A stretch of 64,000 bases of DNA. It comes from Amycolatopsis lurida. Its GTDB lineage: Bacteria > Actinomycetota > Actinomycetes > Mycobacteriales > Pseudonocardiaceae. The stretch covers positions 3,751,501 through 3,815,500 of the forward strand of contig NZ_FNTA01000004.1 in NCBI RefSeq assembly GCF_900105055.1, given 5' to 3'. Shown here piece after piece: positions 26,065 through 33,541 of this stretch (position 1 is its first letter; each line of letters opens with the position of its first letter). The position numbers were made by a program, and so were the translations under genes. The notes under the pieces were generated by a model that worked only from the letters and a program-made list of their open reading frames with translations, was not told where the DNA came from and did not search any database.

Positions 26065-26427
26065 GTGACATACCCGCAAGACCCCTACGGTCACCAGCAG
26101 CCCTACGGCCAGCAACCTCCGTACGGGCAGCCGTACCAGCAGCCGGGCTATGGGTACGGCCCGCCGCAACCGCCGCAGGAGCAGGGCCTGGCGATCGCGG
26201 CGCTGGTCGTGTCGATCGCCAGCCTGGTCGCCTGCAGCGGCCTGCCGTCGATCGCGGGCGTCATCATGGGGCATATCGCGCATTCCAAGGCCAAACGCGG
26301 GGAAGCGGGCGGTCAGGGGATGGCGCTCGCGGCGATCATCATCGGCTACATCGGCGTCGCCATCATCGTCCTGCTCCTGGCGGGCTTCATCTTCGTGGGA
26401 ATCCTGACCGACTGGGACTTCGACTAG
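26065..26427 (+). CDS. DUF4190 two-pass membrane protein with Tyr/Pro/Gln-rich N-terminus
   Basis: Membrane protein of 120 residues. The first ~40 residues are a PYGQQPPYGQ-type repeat-rich cytosolic tail, followed by two membrane segments (GLAIAALVVSIASLVACSG and GMALAAIIIGYIGVAIIVLL) joined by a GHIAHSKAKRGE loop, which defines DUF4190. Its function is unknown. Proteins with this tail are common in actinomycetes and may form membrane-associated assemblies. The tRNA gene follows 44 bases later with its own promoter. Confidence 0.85.
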   Translation: MTYPQDPYGHQQPYGQQPPYGQPYQQPGYGYGPPQPPQEQGLAIAALVVSIASLVACSGLPSIAGVIMGHIAHSKAKRGEAGGQGMALAAIIIGYIGVAIIVLLLAGFIFVGILTDWDFD

Positions 26428-26458
26428 ATCCGAAGCATTACAACAAAAGCCAGTCGGA

Positions 26459-26464
26459 TACCCT
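26459..26464 (+). promoter_or_regulatory. -10 hexamer TACCCT of the tRNA-Ser gene
   Basis: TACCCT ends 7 bases before the mature 5' end of the tRNA, so transcription would start at or next to the mature end. A TTACAA lies upstream, but its spacing of 15 is short. Confidence 0.45.
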
Positions 26465-26471
26465 CGACAGC

Positions 26472-26560
26472 GGTAGCGTGTCCGAGCGGCCGAAGGAACA
26501 TGTCTTGAAAACATGCGAGGGCTCTGTCCTCCGTGGGTTCGAATCCCACCGCTACCGCCA
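26472..26560 (+). tRNA. tRNA-Ser(TGA)
   Basis: The acceptor stem GGTAGCG pairs with CGCTACC, followed by discriminator G and an encoded CCA. The anticodon loop is CTTGAAA, with anticodon TGA reading UCA/UCG serine codons. The T arm has GGTTCGAATCC. A long variable arm (GCGAGGGCTCTGTCCTCCG region) marks it as a class II tRNA. Length including CCA is 89 bases. Confidence 0.97.
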
Positions 26561-26570
26561 GTCTTGAAAC

Positions 26571-26606
26571 CGAAGCTCCCCAGGCCCGCGGGCCTGGGGA
26601 GCTTCG
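26571..26606. terminator. perfect 17-bp hairpin after the tRNA
   Basis: CGAAGCTCCCCAGGCCC and its exact complement are separated by two bases. It lies between the tRNA (rightward) and the metalloprotease gene (leftward) and probably ends both transcripts. Confidence 0.8.
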
Positions 26607-26609
26607 CGT

Positions 26610-28376
26610 TCACGCGGGCACGAGAGCCCAGACGGTCTCATCGCTGCGGCCGCCGTGGAAGGGCCGCTGCTCCAGGATCGAGGCCGTCCCGTTGTTGACC
26701 TGCCGCACCGCCAGCAGGCTGGCCCGGTTCACCAGCCCGTAGCGCATGTCGGCGCTGCGGAGCAGCTTCCATTGCTGGTTGGTGGCCGAACCGCAGTGCG
26801 TCTGTTCCAGGAGCGCGCCCTCCGCGGTACTGCCGGAGACCGGCCGCAGGCACTGACCGCTGCGCTCGTTGGAGATCTTCCAGTACCCGCCGCCCGCGTC
26901 GGCGAGCCGCCACTTCTGGCCGTTGTCGTTCTGCCGCGCGACGTGGGTGATCTTCGCGCCCGCCGACGACGAACCGTCGACGACCGCCGCGCTGTTGCCG
27001 TTGGTGGCGACCGTCAGGTAGTACTTCGTGCCCGCCTTCGGGCCGGGGTCGGCGACGGGGTTCAGCGTCCATTGCTGATTGGCCGCCCCGGTGTAGGGCT
27101 GCTGGACCAACGGGGCCGGATACGCGCCGCCGTCGGTGATCGCGTAGCCGGTCAGGTAGTTGAAGATCGCCACCTTGCCGTTGCCGAGCGGCTGGAACGC
27201 CCACCGCATGCCGTTCTGACCGTTGCAGTTGTACTGGAGGATCTGCGTACCCGGCGCCGTCCCGCTCTGCGCGCTGTCGGCGCACAGCTGGCTGTTGGCG
27301 TTGACGAGCTGCAATCCCGTGTTGTACCCGAGGATCCACTTCTGGCTCATGGAGTCGTTGCGCGGCCGGTGGCTGAGATTGACGAGGCCGCCGGTCGACG
27401 AACCCACGACGTCGATGGCGTCACCGTTCGCGCCGGTGATGACGTAGGTCTTGCCGCCCCGCGCGTGGCCGTCGTCGTTGTCGGGGGTGTCCTTCTTGAT
27501 CAGGAAGGCGCTGTTGGCGACGTTCCAGTGGGTGGCGAGCCAGCTGCCGGGGGCCGGGTTCGTGCTGAAGTAGTCGTCGTTGCCGCAGTCCAGCAGCCGA
27601 TCGAAATCGCGTTCCGTGCAGTCGAAGGACTGGGTGTCGCCGTAACACATCAGGTCCCATTCCTGGGAGCAGTGGCCGCCACCCTGGTAGTGCGGGGCGC
27701 CCGGCAGGACGGCGCCGAGCATGTGGCCCAGTTCGTGGGCGGCGGCGTTGACACCCCAGCACGGGACGGCGATCTCCGTGTAGTGCCTGCCGTTGTTGAA
27801 GGCGTTGGCAGGACCGGGCTGGTCGTCGCTGTCGCCCCACGTGCCGGCACAGGTGTGCGGGTTGTCGGAGAACAGCATGTAGTCGCGGTCGGCGTTGAAG
27901 AAACCGGCCTGGATGGCGCGGTCGCGGATGGCACCGGACAGATACGTGCCGTCGGGCACCACGAGGTTCGCGACGGCGACCTGACAGCCCGCGCCCGCGG
28001 TCGTCACGTACCGGAGGTGCCTGCTGGCGCCTGTCGCCGCGGCGCTGTCGTTGAACGCGTCGTCGATCCCGGACGCGTAGGCGCGCAGAGACGGCACCAC
28101 GGTCGTGTACCGGTCGGGCTGACCGGCCTCACGGACGTAGACCAGCTCGACGCGTTTGCCGGATACCCCGTCGCCCTCGCAGACCACCGGATTGGCGGCG
28201 ACCTGCGCCTGAGCGACGGCGGGAGCGAGCGGCGCCACGGGGGCGGCGCCGGGTGGCAGTGGATGGCTGTGGTCCTTGGCGACGGAAACCGCGAATTTGT
28301 CGGAGGCCGCGGCCTCCCCGACGAGCAAACCACCAAGGAGACCGACTATGACCAGCAGCCGTTTCGCCTGGAACAA
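26610..28376 (-). CDS. secreted metzincin-like zinc protease with two ricin-type lectin domains
   Basis: Exported protein of 588 residues. A signal peptide (about 1-24) and a short Pro/Ala pro-region are followed by a protease domain (about 65-300) with HELGHMLG (His214, Glu215, His218) and a Met-turn-like DLMCYGD. Several cysteines probably form disulfides. Two RICIN beta-trefoils follow (about 310-445 and 450-588), each with QxW or QKW repeats (SQKW, NQQW, GQKW, NQQW) that bind sugars. The lectins probably tether the enzyme to glycans in the medium or on cell surfaces. It is monocistronic. The protease domain does not match a named family I can recall, so its substrate is unknown. Confidence 0.85.
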   Translation of the reverse strand: MFQAKRLLVIVGLLGGLLVGEAAASDKFAVSVAKDHSHPLPPGAAPVAPLAPAVAQAQVAANPVVCEGDGVSGKRVELVYVREAGQPDRYTTVVPSLRAYASGIDDAFNDSAAATGASRHLRYVTTAGAGCQVAVANLVVPDGTYLSGAIRDRAIQAGFFNADRDYMLFSDNPHTCAGTWGDSDDQPGPANAFNNGRHYTEIAVPCWGVNAAAHELGHMLGAVLPGAPHYQGGGHCSQEWDLMCYGDTQSFDCTERDFDRLLDCGNDDYFSTNPAPGSWLATHWNVANSAFLIKKDTPDNDDGHARGGKTYVITGANGDAIDVVGSSTGGLVNLSHRPRNDSMSQKWILGYNTGLQLVNANSQLCADSAQSGTAPGTQILQYNCNGQNGMRWAFQPLGNGKVAIFNYLTGYAITDGGAYPAPLVQQPYTGAANQQWTLNPVADPGPKAGTKYYLTVATNGNSAAVVDGSSSAGAKITHVARQNDNGQKWRLADAGGGYWKISNERSGQCLRPVSGSTAEGALLEQTHCGSATNQQWKLLRSADMRYGLVNRASLLAVRQVNNGTASILEQRPFHGGRSDETVWALVPA

Positions 28377-28466
28377 GGGCTCTTCCTTTCGCGAGAGAGG
28401 AACGCGACAAGAACGCTAGAGGTCGGAGGTATAGACCACCAGGCAGAAGGACCGGCAGACTGCCGT

Positions 28467-28472
28467 TACCCT
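28467..28472 (+). promoter_or_regulatory. -10 hexamer TACCCT, leaderless promoter of the DGPF-sigma operon
   Basis: TACCCT is followed by 6 bases and then ATG. It should drive both the DGPF protein and the overlapping sigma factor. Confidence 0.5.
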
Positions 28473-28478
28473 TCCGGC

Positions 28479-28886
28479 ATGCCCAAGTATCTGCTGCTCA
28501 AGCACTACCGCGGCGCTCCGGCGGCGGTCAACGACGTGCCGATGGACCACTGGGCCCCGGACGAGATCACGGCGCACATGAACTACATGAAGGACTTCGC
28601 CGCCCGCCTCGTCGAGACCGGCGAGTTCGTCCAGGAGCAGGCTCTCGCCCCCGAAGGCACCTTCGTCCGGTACGACGGCGAGGGCAAGCCGCCGGTCACC
28701 GACGGCCCCTTCGCCGAGACCAAGGACCTCATCGCCGGCTTCATGGTGATCGACGTCGACAGCTACGAGCGGGCACTCGAACTGGCGGGCGAGCTGTCGG
28801 CCGCACCGGGAGCGGGCGGGAAGCCGATCCATGAATGGCTCGAAGTGCGCCCGGTCCTGGGCGAGCAGCTCGTCATCACGGAGTGA
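28479..28886 (+). CDS. DGPF/YCII-domain protein, partner of the ECF sigma factor
   Basis: Protein of 135 residues in the YCII-related fold. It carries the name-giving motif DGPFAETKD (about residues 75-83), preceded by a KYLLLKHYRG strand and followed by GFMVIDVDSYERALELA. DGPF proteins are regularly encoded next to ECF42-group sigma factors. The sigma factor start overlaps this stop (GTGA), so both are made together. The biochemical role is unknown; YCII folds often have a conserved His/Asp pocket, but no enzyme activity is established for this subgroup. Confidence 0.9.
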   Translation: MPKYLLLKHYRGAPAAVNDVPMDHWAPDEITAHMNYMKDFAARLVETGEFVQEQALAPEGTFVRYDGEGKPPVTDGPFAETKDLIAGFMVIDVDSYERALELAGELSAAPGAGGKPIHEWLEVRPVLGEQLVITE

Positions 28887-30037
28887 GCGCCGAACCGGAC
28901 GAGGCCCTGCTCCGTAGCCTCACGCCGAACGTCCTCGGAATCCTCGTCCGCCGAGGCGCCGACTTCGCGGCGGCCGAGGACGCCGTGCAGGAAGCGCTGA
29001 TCGAAGCCGTCCGCGTCTGGCCCGGCGACCGGCCGAAGGACCCGAAAGGCTGGCTCGTCACCGTCGCGTGGCGCAAATTCCTCGACATGGCCCGGTCGGA
29101 CGCCGCCCGTCGCCGGCGCGAGGACCTCGTCGACGACGAGCCCGCTCCCGGGCCCGTCCCCGAGGCGGACGACACGCTGCAGCTCTACTTCCTGTGCGCC
29201 CACCCGTCGCTGACGCCGTCTTCGGCGGTCGCGCTCACCCTTCGCGCCGTCGGCGGGCTGACCACCCGCCAGATCGCCGAGGCGTATCTGGTGCCCGAAG
29301 CGACCATGGCGCAGCGCATCAGCCGGGCCAAGCGCACCGTCTCAGGTGTGCGTTTCGACCAGGCGGGCGACGTCGCCACCGTGCTCCGCGTGCTCTACCT
29401 GGTGTTCAACGAGGGCTACTCCGGCGACGTCGACCTCGCCGCCGAAGCCATCCGGCTCACCCGCCGTCTCTCGGCCTCGATCGACCATCCCGAGGTCGCG
29501 GGCCTGCTCGCCCTCATGCTGCTCCACCACGCCCGGCGCGCCGCGCGGACGGCTCCCGGCGGCGAGCTGGTGCCACTCGCCGAACAGGACCGCGGAGACT
29601 GGGACACGCGCCTGATCGCCGAGGGCGTCGAGATCCTTCAGGCGGCCTTGGCCCGTGACCGGCTGGGCGAGTTCCAGGCGCAGGCCGCCATCGCGGCACT
29701 CCACGCCGACGCGCCCACCGCCGAAGAGACCGACTGGGTGCAGATCGTCGAGTGGTACGACGAACTCGTGCGGCTGACCGGCAGCCCGGTCGTCCGGCTC
29801 AACCGCGCGGTGGCCGTCGGCGAGGCGGACGGACCGCGCGCGGGCCTGGCCGCGCTCGCGGAACTGGACGACTCGCTGCCCCGGTACGCGGCGGTGGCGG
29901 CGTACCTGCACGAGCGCGACGGCGACCTGACGACGGCGGCGCGGCTGTACGGCGAGGCCGCCGCCAAGGCGGTCAACCTGGCCGAGCGCGCGCACCTGAC
30001 CCGTCAGGCCGCGCGGCTCGACTCCCTCAAGAAGTGA
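28883..30037 (+). CDS. ECF42-type RNA polymerase sigma factor with C-terminal TPR-like domain
   Basis: Sigma factor of 384 residues. Region 2 (about 5-75, with AAAEDAVQEALIEA and GWLVTVAWRKFLD) and region 4 (about 105-165, with TTRQIAEAYLVPEATMAQRISRAK) are clear. A ~200-residue helical C-terminal extension follows, including the DUF6596-like VLRVLYLVFNEGYSG segment. ECF42 factors have no anti-sigma gene; the C-terminal domain is thought to control them. GTG was chosen because it overlaps the DGPF stop; a longer frame would run back into that gene. The tail overlaps the convergent marR by 11 bases. Confidence 0.92.
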   Translation: MSAEPDEALLRSLTPNVLGILVRRGADFAAAEDAVQEALIEAVRVWPGDRPKDPKGWLVTVAWRKFLDMARSDAARRRREDLVDDEPAPGPVPEADDTLQLYFLCAHPSLTPSSAVALTLRAVGGLTTRQIAEAYLVPEATMAQRISRAKRTVSGVRFDQAGDVATVLRVLYLVFNEGYSGDVDLAAEAIRLTRRLSASIDHPEVAGLLALMLLHHARRAARTAPGGELVPLAEQDRGDWDTRLIAEGVEILQAALARDRLGEFQAQAAIAALHADAPTAEETDWVQIVEWYDELVRLTGSPVVRLNRAVAVGEADGPRAGLAALAELDDSLPRYAAVAAYLHERDGDLTTAARLYGEAAAKAVNLAERAHLTRQAARLDSLKK

Positions 30038-30530
30038 CCGGCGGCAGACGCGGAAGGCCGTCGATCTCCGACAGGTGATCCAGCACCCGCCCGAAGGCCT
30101 GACCCAGCACCTGCTGCTCTTCGGGGCTCAGCAGGTCGATCAGATGCTCCCGGACCCCCTCGACATGCGTCGGCGCGGCGCCCTCCAGCAGTTCCGCGCC
30201 ACTTTCCGTCATCTCCGCGACGACACCGCGTTTGTCCGCCGGGTCGCGCGTGCGGCGGATGAGACCGTCGGCCTCCAGCCGGACCATCTGGTGCGAAAGC
30301 CTGCTCTTGGTCGAGCCGAGCATGCTCGCCAGCTCCGTCATCCGCATCCGCCGGTCGGGCTGGAGCGAAAGGCAGACCAGGACCTCGTAATCGGCGAGGG
30401 TGACTTCGTGGCGCTCGGAGAGTTCGCGATGCAGACGCTGCCGCAGCCGCATGGTGGCGACGATGTACGAGCGCCAAGCCACCATCTCGGACTCGGACAG
30501 CCAGCGCACTTCCTTCTGCTCCACCGCCAT
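30027..30530 (-). CDS. MarR-family transcriptional regulator
   Basis: Winged-helix regulator of 167 residues. The pattern LADYEVLVCLSLQPDRRMRMTELASMLGSTKSRLSHQMVRLEADGLIRR (recognition helix included) and the wing RTRDPADKRGVVAEMTESG are typical. It probably responds to an aromatic compound or oxidant and represses a nearby or distant efflux or oxidoreductase gene. The ATG was chosen because a TACGCT hexamer ends 6 bases before it; twelve further upstream codons are open but unsupported. No target is obvious next to it. Confidence 0.88.
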   Translation of the reverse strand: MAVEQKEVRWLSESEMVAWRSYIVATMRLRQRLHRELSERHEVTLADYEVLVCLSLQPDRRMRMTELASMLGSTKSRLSHQMVRLEADGLIRRTRDPADKRGVVAEMTESGAELLEGAAPTHVEGVREHLIDLLSPEEQQVLGQAFGRVLDHLSEIDGLPRLPPVTS

Positions 30531-30536
30531 CCACGC

Positions 30537-30542
30537 AGCGTA
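30537..30542 (-). promoter_or_regulatory. -10 hexamer TACGCT, leaderless promoter of marR
   Basis: On the minus strand TACGCT is followed by 6 bases and then ATG. Confidence 0.45.
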
Positions 30543-31055
30543 GAGCGTTGATCGCACAAGGCGCATACCCGCCGGTCACTTTTCGGCCGTGAAAAACCCG
30601 GCGGGACATTCGCCCGAAGGAGGGTCACGAAAAGGTTGAGACTCGGCGCGAAAAGGCGCATTCTGCTTGTCAGCGGATGGTCGGGCAAGTAACGGGCGAT
30701 CTCCTCGAAGGGTCGCCGACCTGCTCCCCAGCCGGGAAGGGTCAGGTGGTGGTATGGCGGGTGATTCTCGCGGTTGACCGCCTGCTGTGTCCCCGCGACC
30801 GGAACGGAAAGGACCGGGTCGGTCGCGACTGTGAACAGCGATGAGCGCGGGCATCTCAAGATGCGCTCGACAATTCTCGCGCATTCGGCGTCACTCCGGC
30901 CTGTTTCGGGTTCGCGGCCTCTTCGACCGCCTCGGCAGTGCCCGGCGCCGGCCCGGTGATCGCGGCCAACCGGCGATCGGAACAAGACAACCTCGGTAGT
31001 TCTGGGTGCGGCGCCCGCGGGTGGCCGCACCCAGGCGTATCCGGGGTCTTCCGGT
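30543..31055. other. 513-bp gene-free divergent region
   Basis: It lies between marR (leftward) and the metallopeptidase gene (rightward). No open frame here has a ribosome site or family resemblance. It includes a hairpin near its right end (separate entry) and some AT-richer stretches between 30590 and 30680. It may hold an undetected small RNA or a lost gene; nothing positive is seen. Confidence 0.5.
31002..31034. repeat. 11-bp inverted repeat upstream of the metallopeptidase gene
   Basis: CTGGGTGCGGC and GCCGCACCCAG are separated by 11 bases. It ends about 20 bases before the putative -10 box, so it could be an operator or a stray terminator. Confidence 0.5.
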
Positions 31056-31061
31056 TACGCT
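31056..31061 (+). promoter_or_regulatory. -10 hexamer TACGCT, leaderless promoter of the metallopeptidase gene
   Basis: TACGCT is followed by 7 bases and then GTG. Confidence 0.5.
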
Positions 31062-31068
31062 TTCCCCC

Positions 31069-31983
31069 GTGCGATTCGACGAAGGCGCGGGACTGGACAC
31101 CTCCGAGGTCGAGGATCTGCGCGGCGGCGGTGGTGGCGGTATCGGCGGCCGGGTGGCACTCGGCGGCGGCGGGCTCGGCGTGGTCGGCCTCGTCATCTAC
31201 TTCCTGCTCTCCCAGTTCGGCGGCGTGAGCCTAAGCCCGTCTTCGGGCAGCCTCGGCGGTGTGGGCACCGGACAGCAGATGGACAACACGTCGCTGTCGC
31301 AGGAGTGCAAGACCGGCGCGGACGCGAACCGGAACCACGACTGCGCGATCGTCGGCTTCATCAACTCGATCCAGGACTACTGGGGGCAGGAGTTCCAGCG
31401 GTCCGGGTCGACCTACCGCAAGGCCGTCACCAACTTCTTCAACGGGGGCGTGAACACCGCCTGCGGCAGCGCGACTTCGGACGTCGGGCCCTTCTACTGC
31501 CCTGGCGACTCCGAGGTCTACATCGACCTCGCCTTCTTCAACGAACTCCGCACCCGGTTCGGCGCACAGGGCGGGCCTTTCGCGGAGGCGTACGTGCTGG
31601 CCCACGAATACGGGCACCACGTGCAGAACCTCACCGGAGTGTCCAAAAAGGGCACCGGGAGCGGGCCGACATCCGGTTCCGTGCGGCTGGAACTGCAGGC
31701 CGACTGCTATGCCGGTGTCTGGGCGAACCACGCCACGACCACCCCGACCGAATCCGGGCGGCCGCTGATCACCGGGGTCACCCAGGGGGACATCGACTCC
31801 GCGCTGGACACCGCTTCGCGGATCGGTGACGACTACATCCAGTCGAAGCTCGGCGGTGGCCGGGTCGACGAGTCGAAGTTCAGCCACGGCACTTCGGCGC
31901 AGCGGAAGAAGTGGTTCACCACCGGCTTCGAGACCGGCGAGCCTGCCCGGTGCGACACCTTCGCGGCCAGGAGCCTGGGCTGA
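31069..31983 (+). CDS. neutral zinc metallopeptidase (YpfJ family), membrane-anchored
   Basis: Protein of 304 residues. The N-terminus begins MRFDEGAGLDTSEVEDLRG, the usual start of this family, then a Gly-rich linker and one membrane segment (GVVGLVIYFLLSQF), leaving the rest outside the cell. The catalytic motif HEYGHH (AYVLAHEYGHHVQNLTG) and the downstream ELQADCYAGVW helix, whose acidic residue should be the third zinc ligand, are intact. The family is widespread, with little known of its physiological substrate. The GTG start sits 7 bases after TACGCT with no ribosome site. It is convergent with the RibD-like gene, 4 bases apart. Confidence 0.92.
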   Translation: MRFDEGAGLDTSEVEDLRGGGGGGIGGRVALGGGGLGVVGLVIYFLLSQFGGVSLSPSSGSLGGVGTGQQMDNTSLSQECKTGADANRNHDCAIVGFINSIQDYWGQEFQRSGSTYRKAVTNFFNGGVNTACGSATSDVGPFYCPGDSEVYIDLAFFNELRTRFGAQGGPFAEAYVLAHEYGHHVQNLTGVSKKGTGSGPTSGSVRLELQADCYAGVWANHATTTPTESGRPLITGVTQGDIDSALDTASRIGDDYIQSKLGGGRVDESKFSHGTSAQRKKWFTTGFETGEPARCDTFAARSLG

Positions 31984-31987
31984 GACC

Positions 31988-32569
31988 TCAACGCCGCACC
32001 CGATAACGCAGGTGCAGCACCCGGTCGCCCTGGAGCACCACGTCGGGATCCTCCAGCAGGTGCTGCGCCTTGACCGACCCGAAGTAGCGCTTGCCGGACC
32101 CGAACACCACGGGAACGACGTCCATACGCACCTCGTCGACGAGGCCCGCGGCCAGCGCCTGGCCGCCGACGTCGCCGGCGGCGACCTCGACCACGCGGTC
32201 ACCCGCGAGCTCCCGCGCCTTGGCCACGGCCGCCTCGACGCCGTCGACGAAGTGGAACGGCGCCGCGGGGTCCCAGCCCTCGGGCGCCGGGCGGTGCGTC
32301 ACGACGACCACGTGGTCGATCCCGCTCGGCGGATTCCCGTCCCAGCCGTCGGTCAGGTCGAAGACGTGACGGCCGGCGATCGTCACCCCGATCTCGTCCC
32401 AGTACGGCCGGGTGTAGTCGTAGGAGGTCTGCGACACCTTGAGCGCACCGCTCTCGTCCAACGGGACGTCACCGCCGGTCAGCCAATCGAACAACGGTCC
32501 GGGCTGGTCGCTCTCGTCCGCGATGAAGCCGTCCACCGACACCGAGGCGTACATGACCACCTTGCCCAC
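31988..32569 (-). CDS. RibD C-terminal-like dihydrofolate reductase family protein
   Basis: Protein of 193 residues with the dihydrofolate-reductase-like fold of RibD C-terminal domains. It begins GKVVMYASVSVDGFIA, the standard opening strand of this family, has ADES as the usual acidic turn and contains VVEVAAGDVGGQALAAGLVDEVRMDVVPVVFG, where the nucleotide-binding Gly cluster sits. Stand-alone members act as NADPH-dependent reductases of unknown substrates. The GTG start follows AGGAGA by 4-5 bases. It lies directly downstream of the AraC gene on the same strand (66-base gap), so they may be co-transcribed. Confidence 0.88.
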   Translation of the reverse strand: MGKVVMYASVSVDGFIADESDQPGPLFDWLTGGDVPLDESGALKVSQTSYDYTRPYWDEIGVTIAGRHVFDLTDGWDGNPPSGIDHVVVVTHRPAPEGWDPAAPFHFVDGVEAAVAKARELAGDRVVEVAAGDVGGQALAAGLVDEVRMDVVPVVFGSGKRYFGSVKAQHLLEDPDVVLQGDRVLHLRYRVRR

Positions 32570-32634
32570 GGGCTCTCCTCTGCTTGGGGGTGCCCCGAAA
32601 CTAGCGGCTCGCGAGCCGTCGCTCTTGTAAGAAA

Positions 32635-33480
32635 TCAATCGGCGGGCAGCGGCCAGCCGTCCAGCGCGTGGCCGGGATGTTCCCGCAGGAAGCGCCGCCG
32701 GACTTCGAGATACCGGGTCGGCGTGAGCCCGGTGAACTCACGGAACTCGTGGCCGAAGTGGGCCTGGTCGAAATAACCGGCCTCGCCGGCGAGGGCGCCC
32801 CAATCGACCGGCCCGGCGGGGTCGATCGCGAACACGGTGGCGGTGAGGCGGTACGTGCGGGCCAGCCGCTTCGGCGTGACGCCGACGAGCTGCTTGAACC
32901 GTTGTGCCAGATGAGTGCTGCTGACCCCGGCCGCGGCGCTCAGGCCGCCGATCGCCACCGCACCACCGGTCGCGGCGAGAACGCCGCTCGTATGGCGGAC
33001 CAGCCCCAGTCCGGCGGTCTCGCGCAGCCGACGCATCAGCTCCTCTTCGAGCAGCGTCAGCATCTCGTGCGGTCCGTCCGCCGTGGCCAGCCGGTCTCGC
33101 AGTTCGGCGACGGCGGGCCTGCCCCAAACCTGCTCCAGGGTCACCGGCCGGTCGCACAGCTCGGCCGCGGGCATCGGCAGGAACTGCGCCGGACCCCACG
33201 GTTTGAAGTGCACGCCCACCGACCGTGTCCCGGGCGGATAGCCGAACTCCAGCGCGCGGGTGGGCGTGGTGACCACGCAGCCGTCGGCGTACTCGGCCGC
33301 CTCGATTTCGGCACCGGCGCGGATACGGAACGGCGGCCCGAGGTTGACGATGAGGAACGCCCCGGGCATCGGCGGCAACGTCAGCCGGGCGTACGGCGGC
33401 GCGCCCGCCAGGTGGTAGAGGTCGTCGATCAGCCCGTCCAGCGGCGGCCGCGGCACTCTGGACACGTACTCCACGCCCAC
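32635..33480 (-). CDS. AraC-family transcriptional regulator
   Basis: Regulator of 281 residues. An N-terminal sensor half of about 150 residues (DUF6597-like, with FLIVNLGPPFRI and RSVGVHFKPWG) precedes the C-terminal double HTH (about 175-270: SAAAGVSSTHLAQRFKQLVGVTPKRLAR and AGYFDQAHFGHEFREFTGLTPTRYL). The ligand is unknown. It is followed by the RibD-like reductase gene, a candidate target or co-transcribed partner. Confidence 0.9.
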   Translation of the reverse strand: MGVEYVSRVPRPPLDGLIDDLYHLAGAPPYARLTLPPMPGAFLIVNLGPPFRIRAGAEIEAAEYADGCVVTTPTRALEFGYPPGTRSVGVHFKPWGPAQFLPMPAAELCDRPVTLEQVWGRPAVAELRDRLATADGPHEMLTLLEEELMRRLRETAGLGLVRHTSGVLAATGGAVAIGGLSAAAGVSSTHLAQRFKQLVGVTPKRLARTYRLTATVFAIDPAGPVDWGALAGEAGYFDQAHFGHEFREFTGLTPTRYLEVRRRFLREHPGHALDGWPLPAD

Positions 33481-33489
33481 AGCATCGCC

Positions 33490-33530
33490 GAAGCCCCCTT
33501 CCTCGCGCCAGACGCGGGGAAGGGGGCTTC
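33490..33530 (-). terminator. hairpin terminator after the M28 peptidase gene
   Basis: GAAGCCCCCTTCC and its exact complement form the outer 13 pairs; CGCG pairs inside after one T-G pair, with a 5-base loop. It follows the stop of the M28 peptidase gene by 11 bases on the minus strand and lies just before the AraC start. Confidence 0.75.
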
Positions 33531-33541
33531 AAGTACTCCGA

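Noticed and set aside
26472..26606. tRNA-Ser 3' end as a phage or island attachment site
   Set aside because: No integrase and no repeated tRNA end downstream; the gene after it is an ordinary secreted protease.
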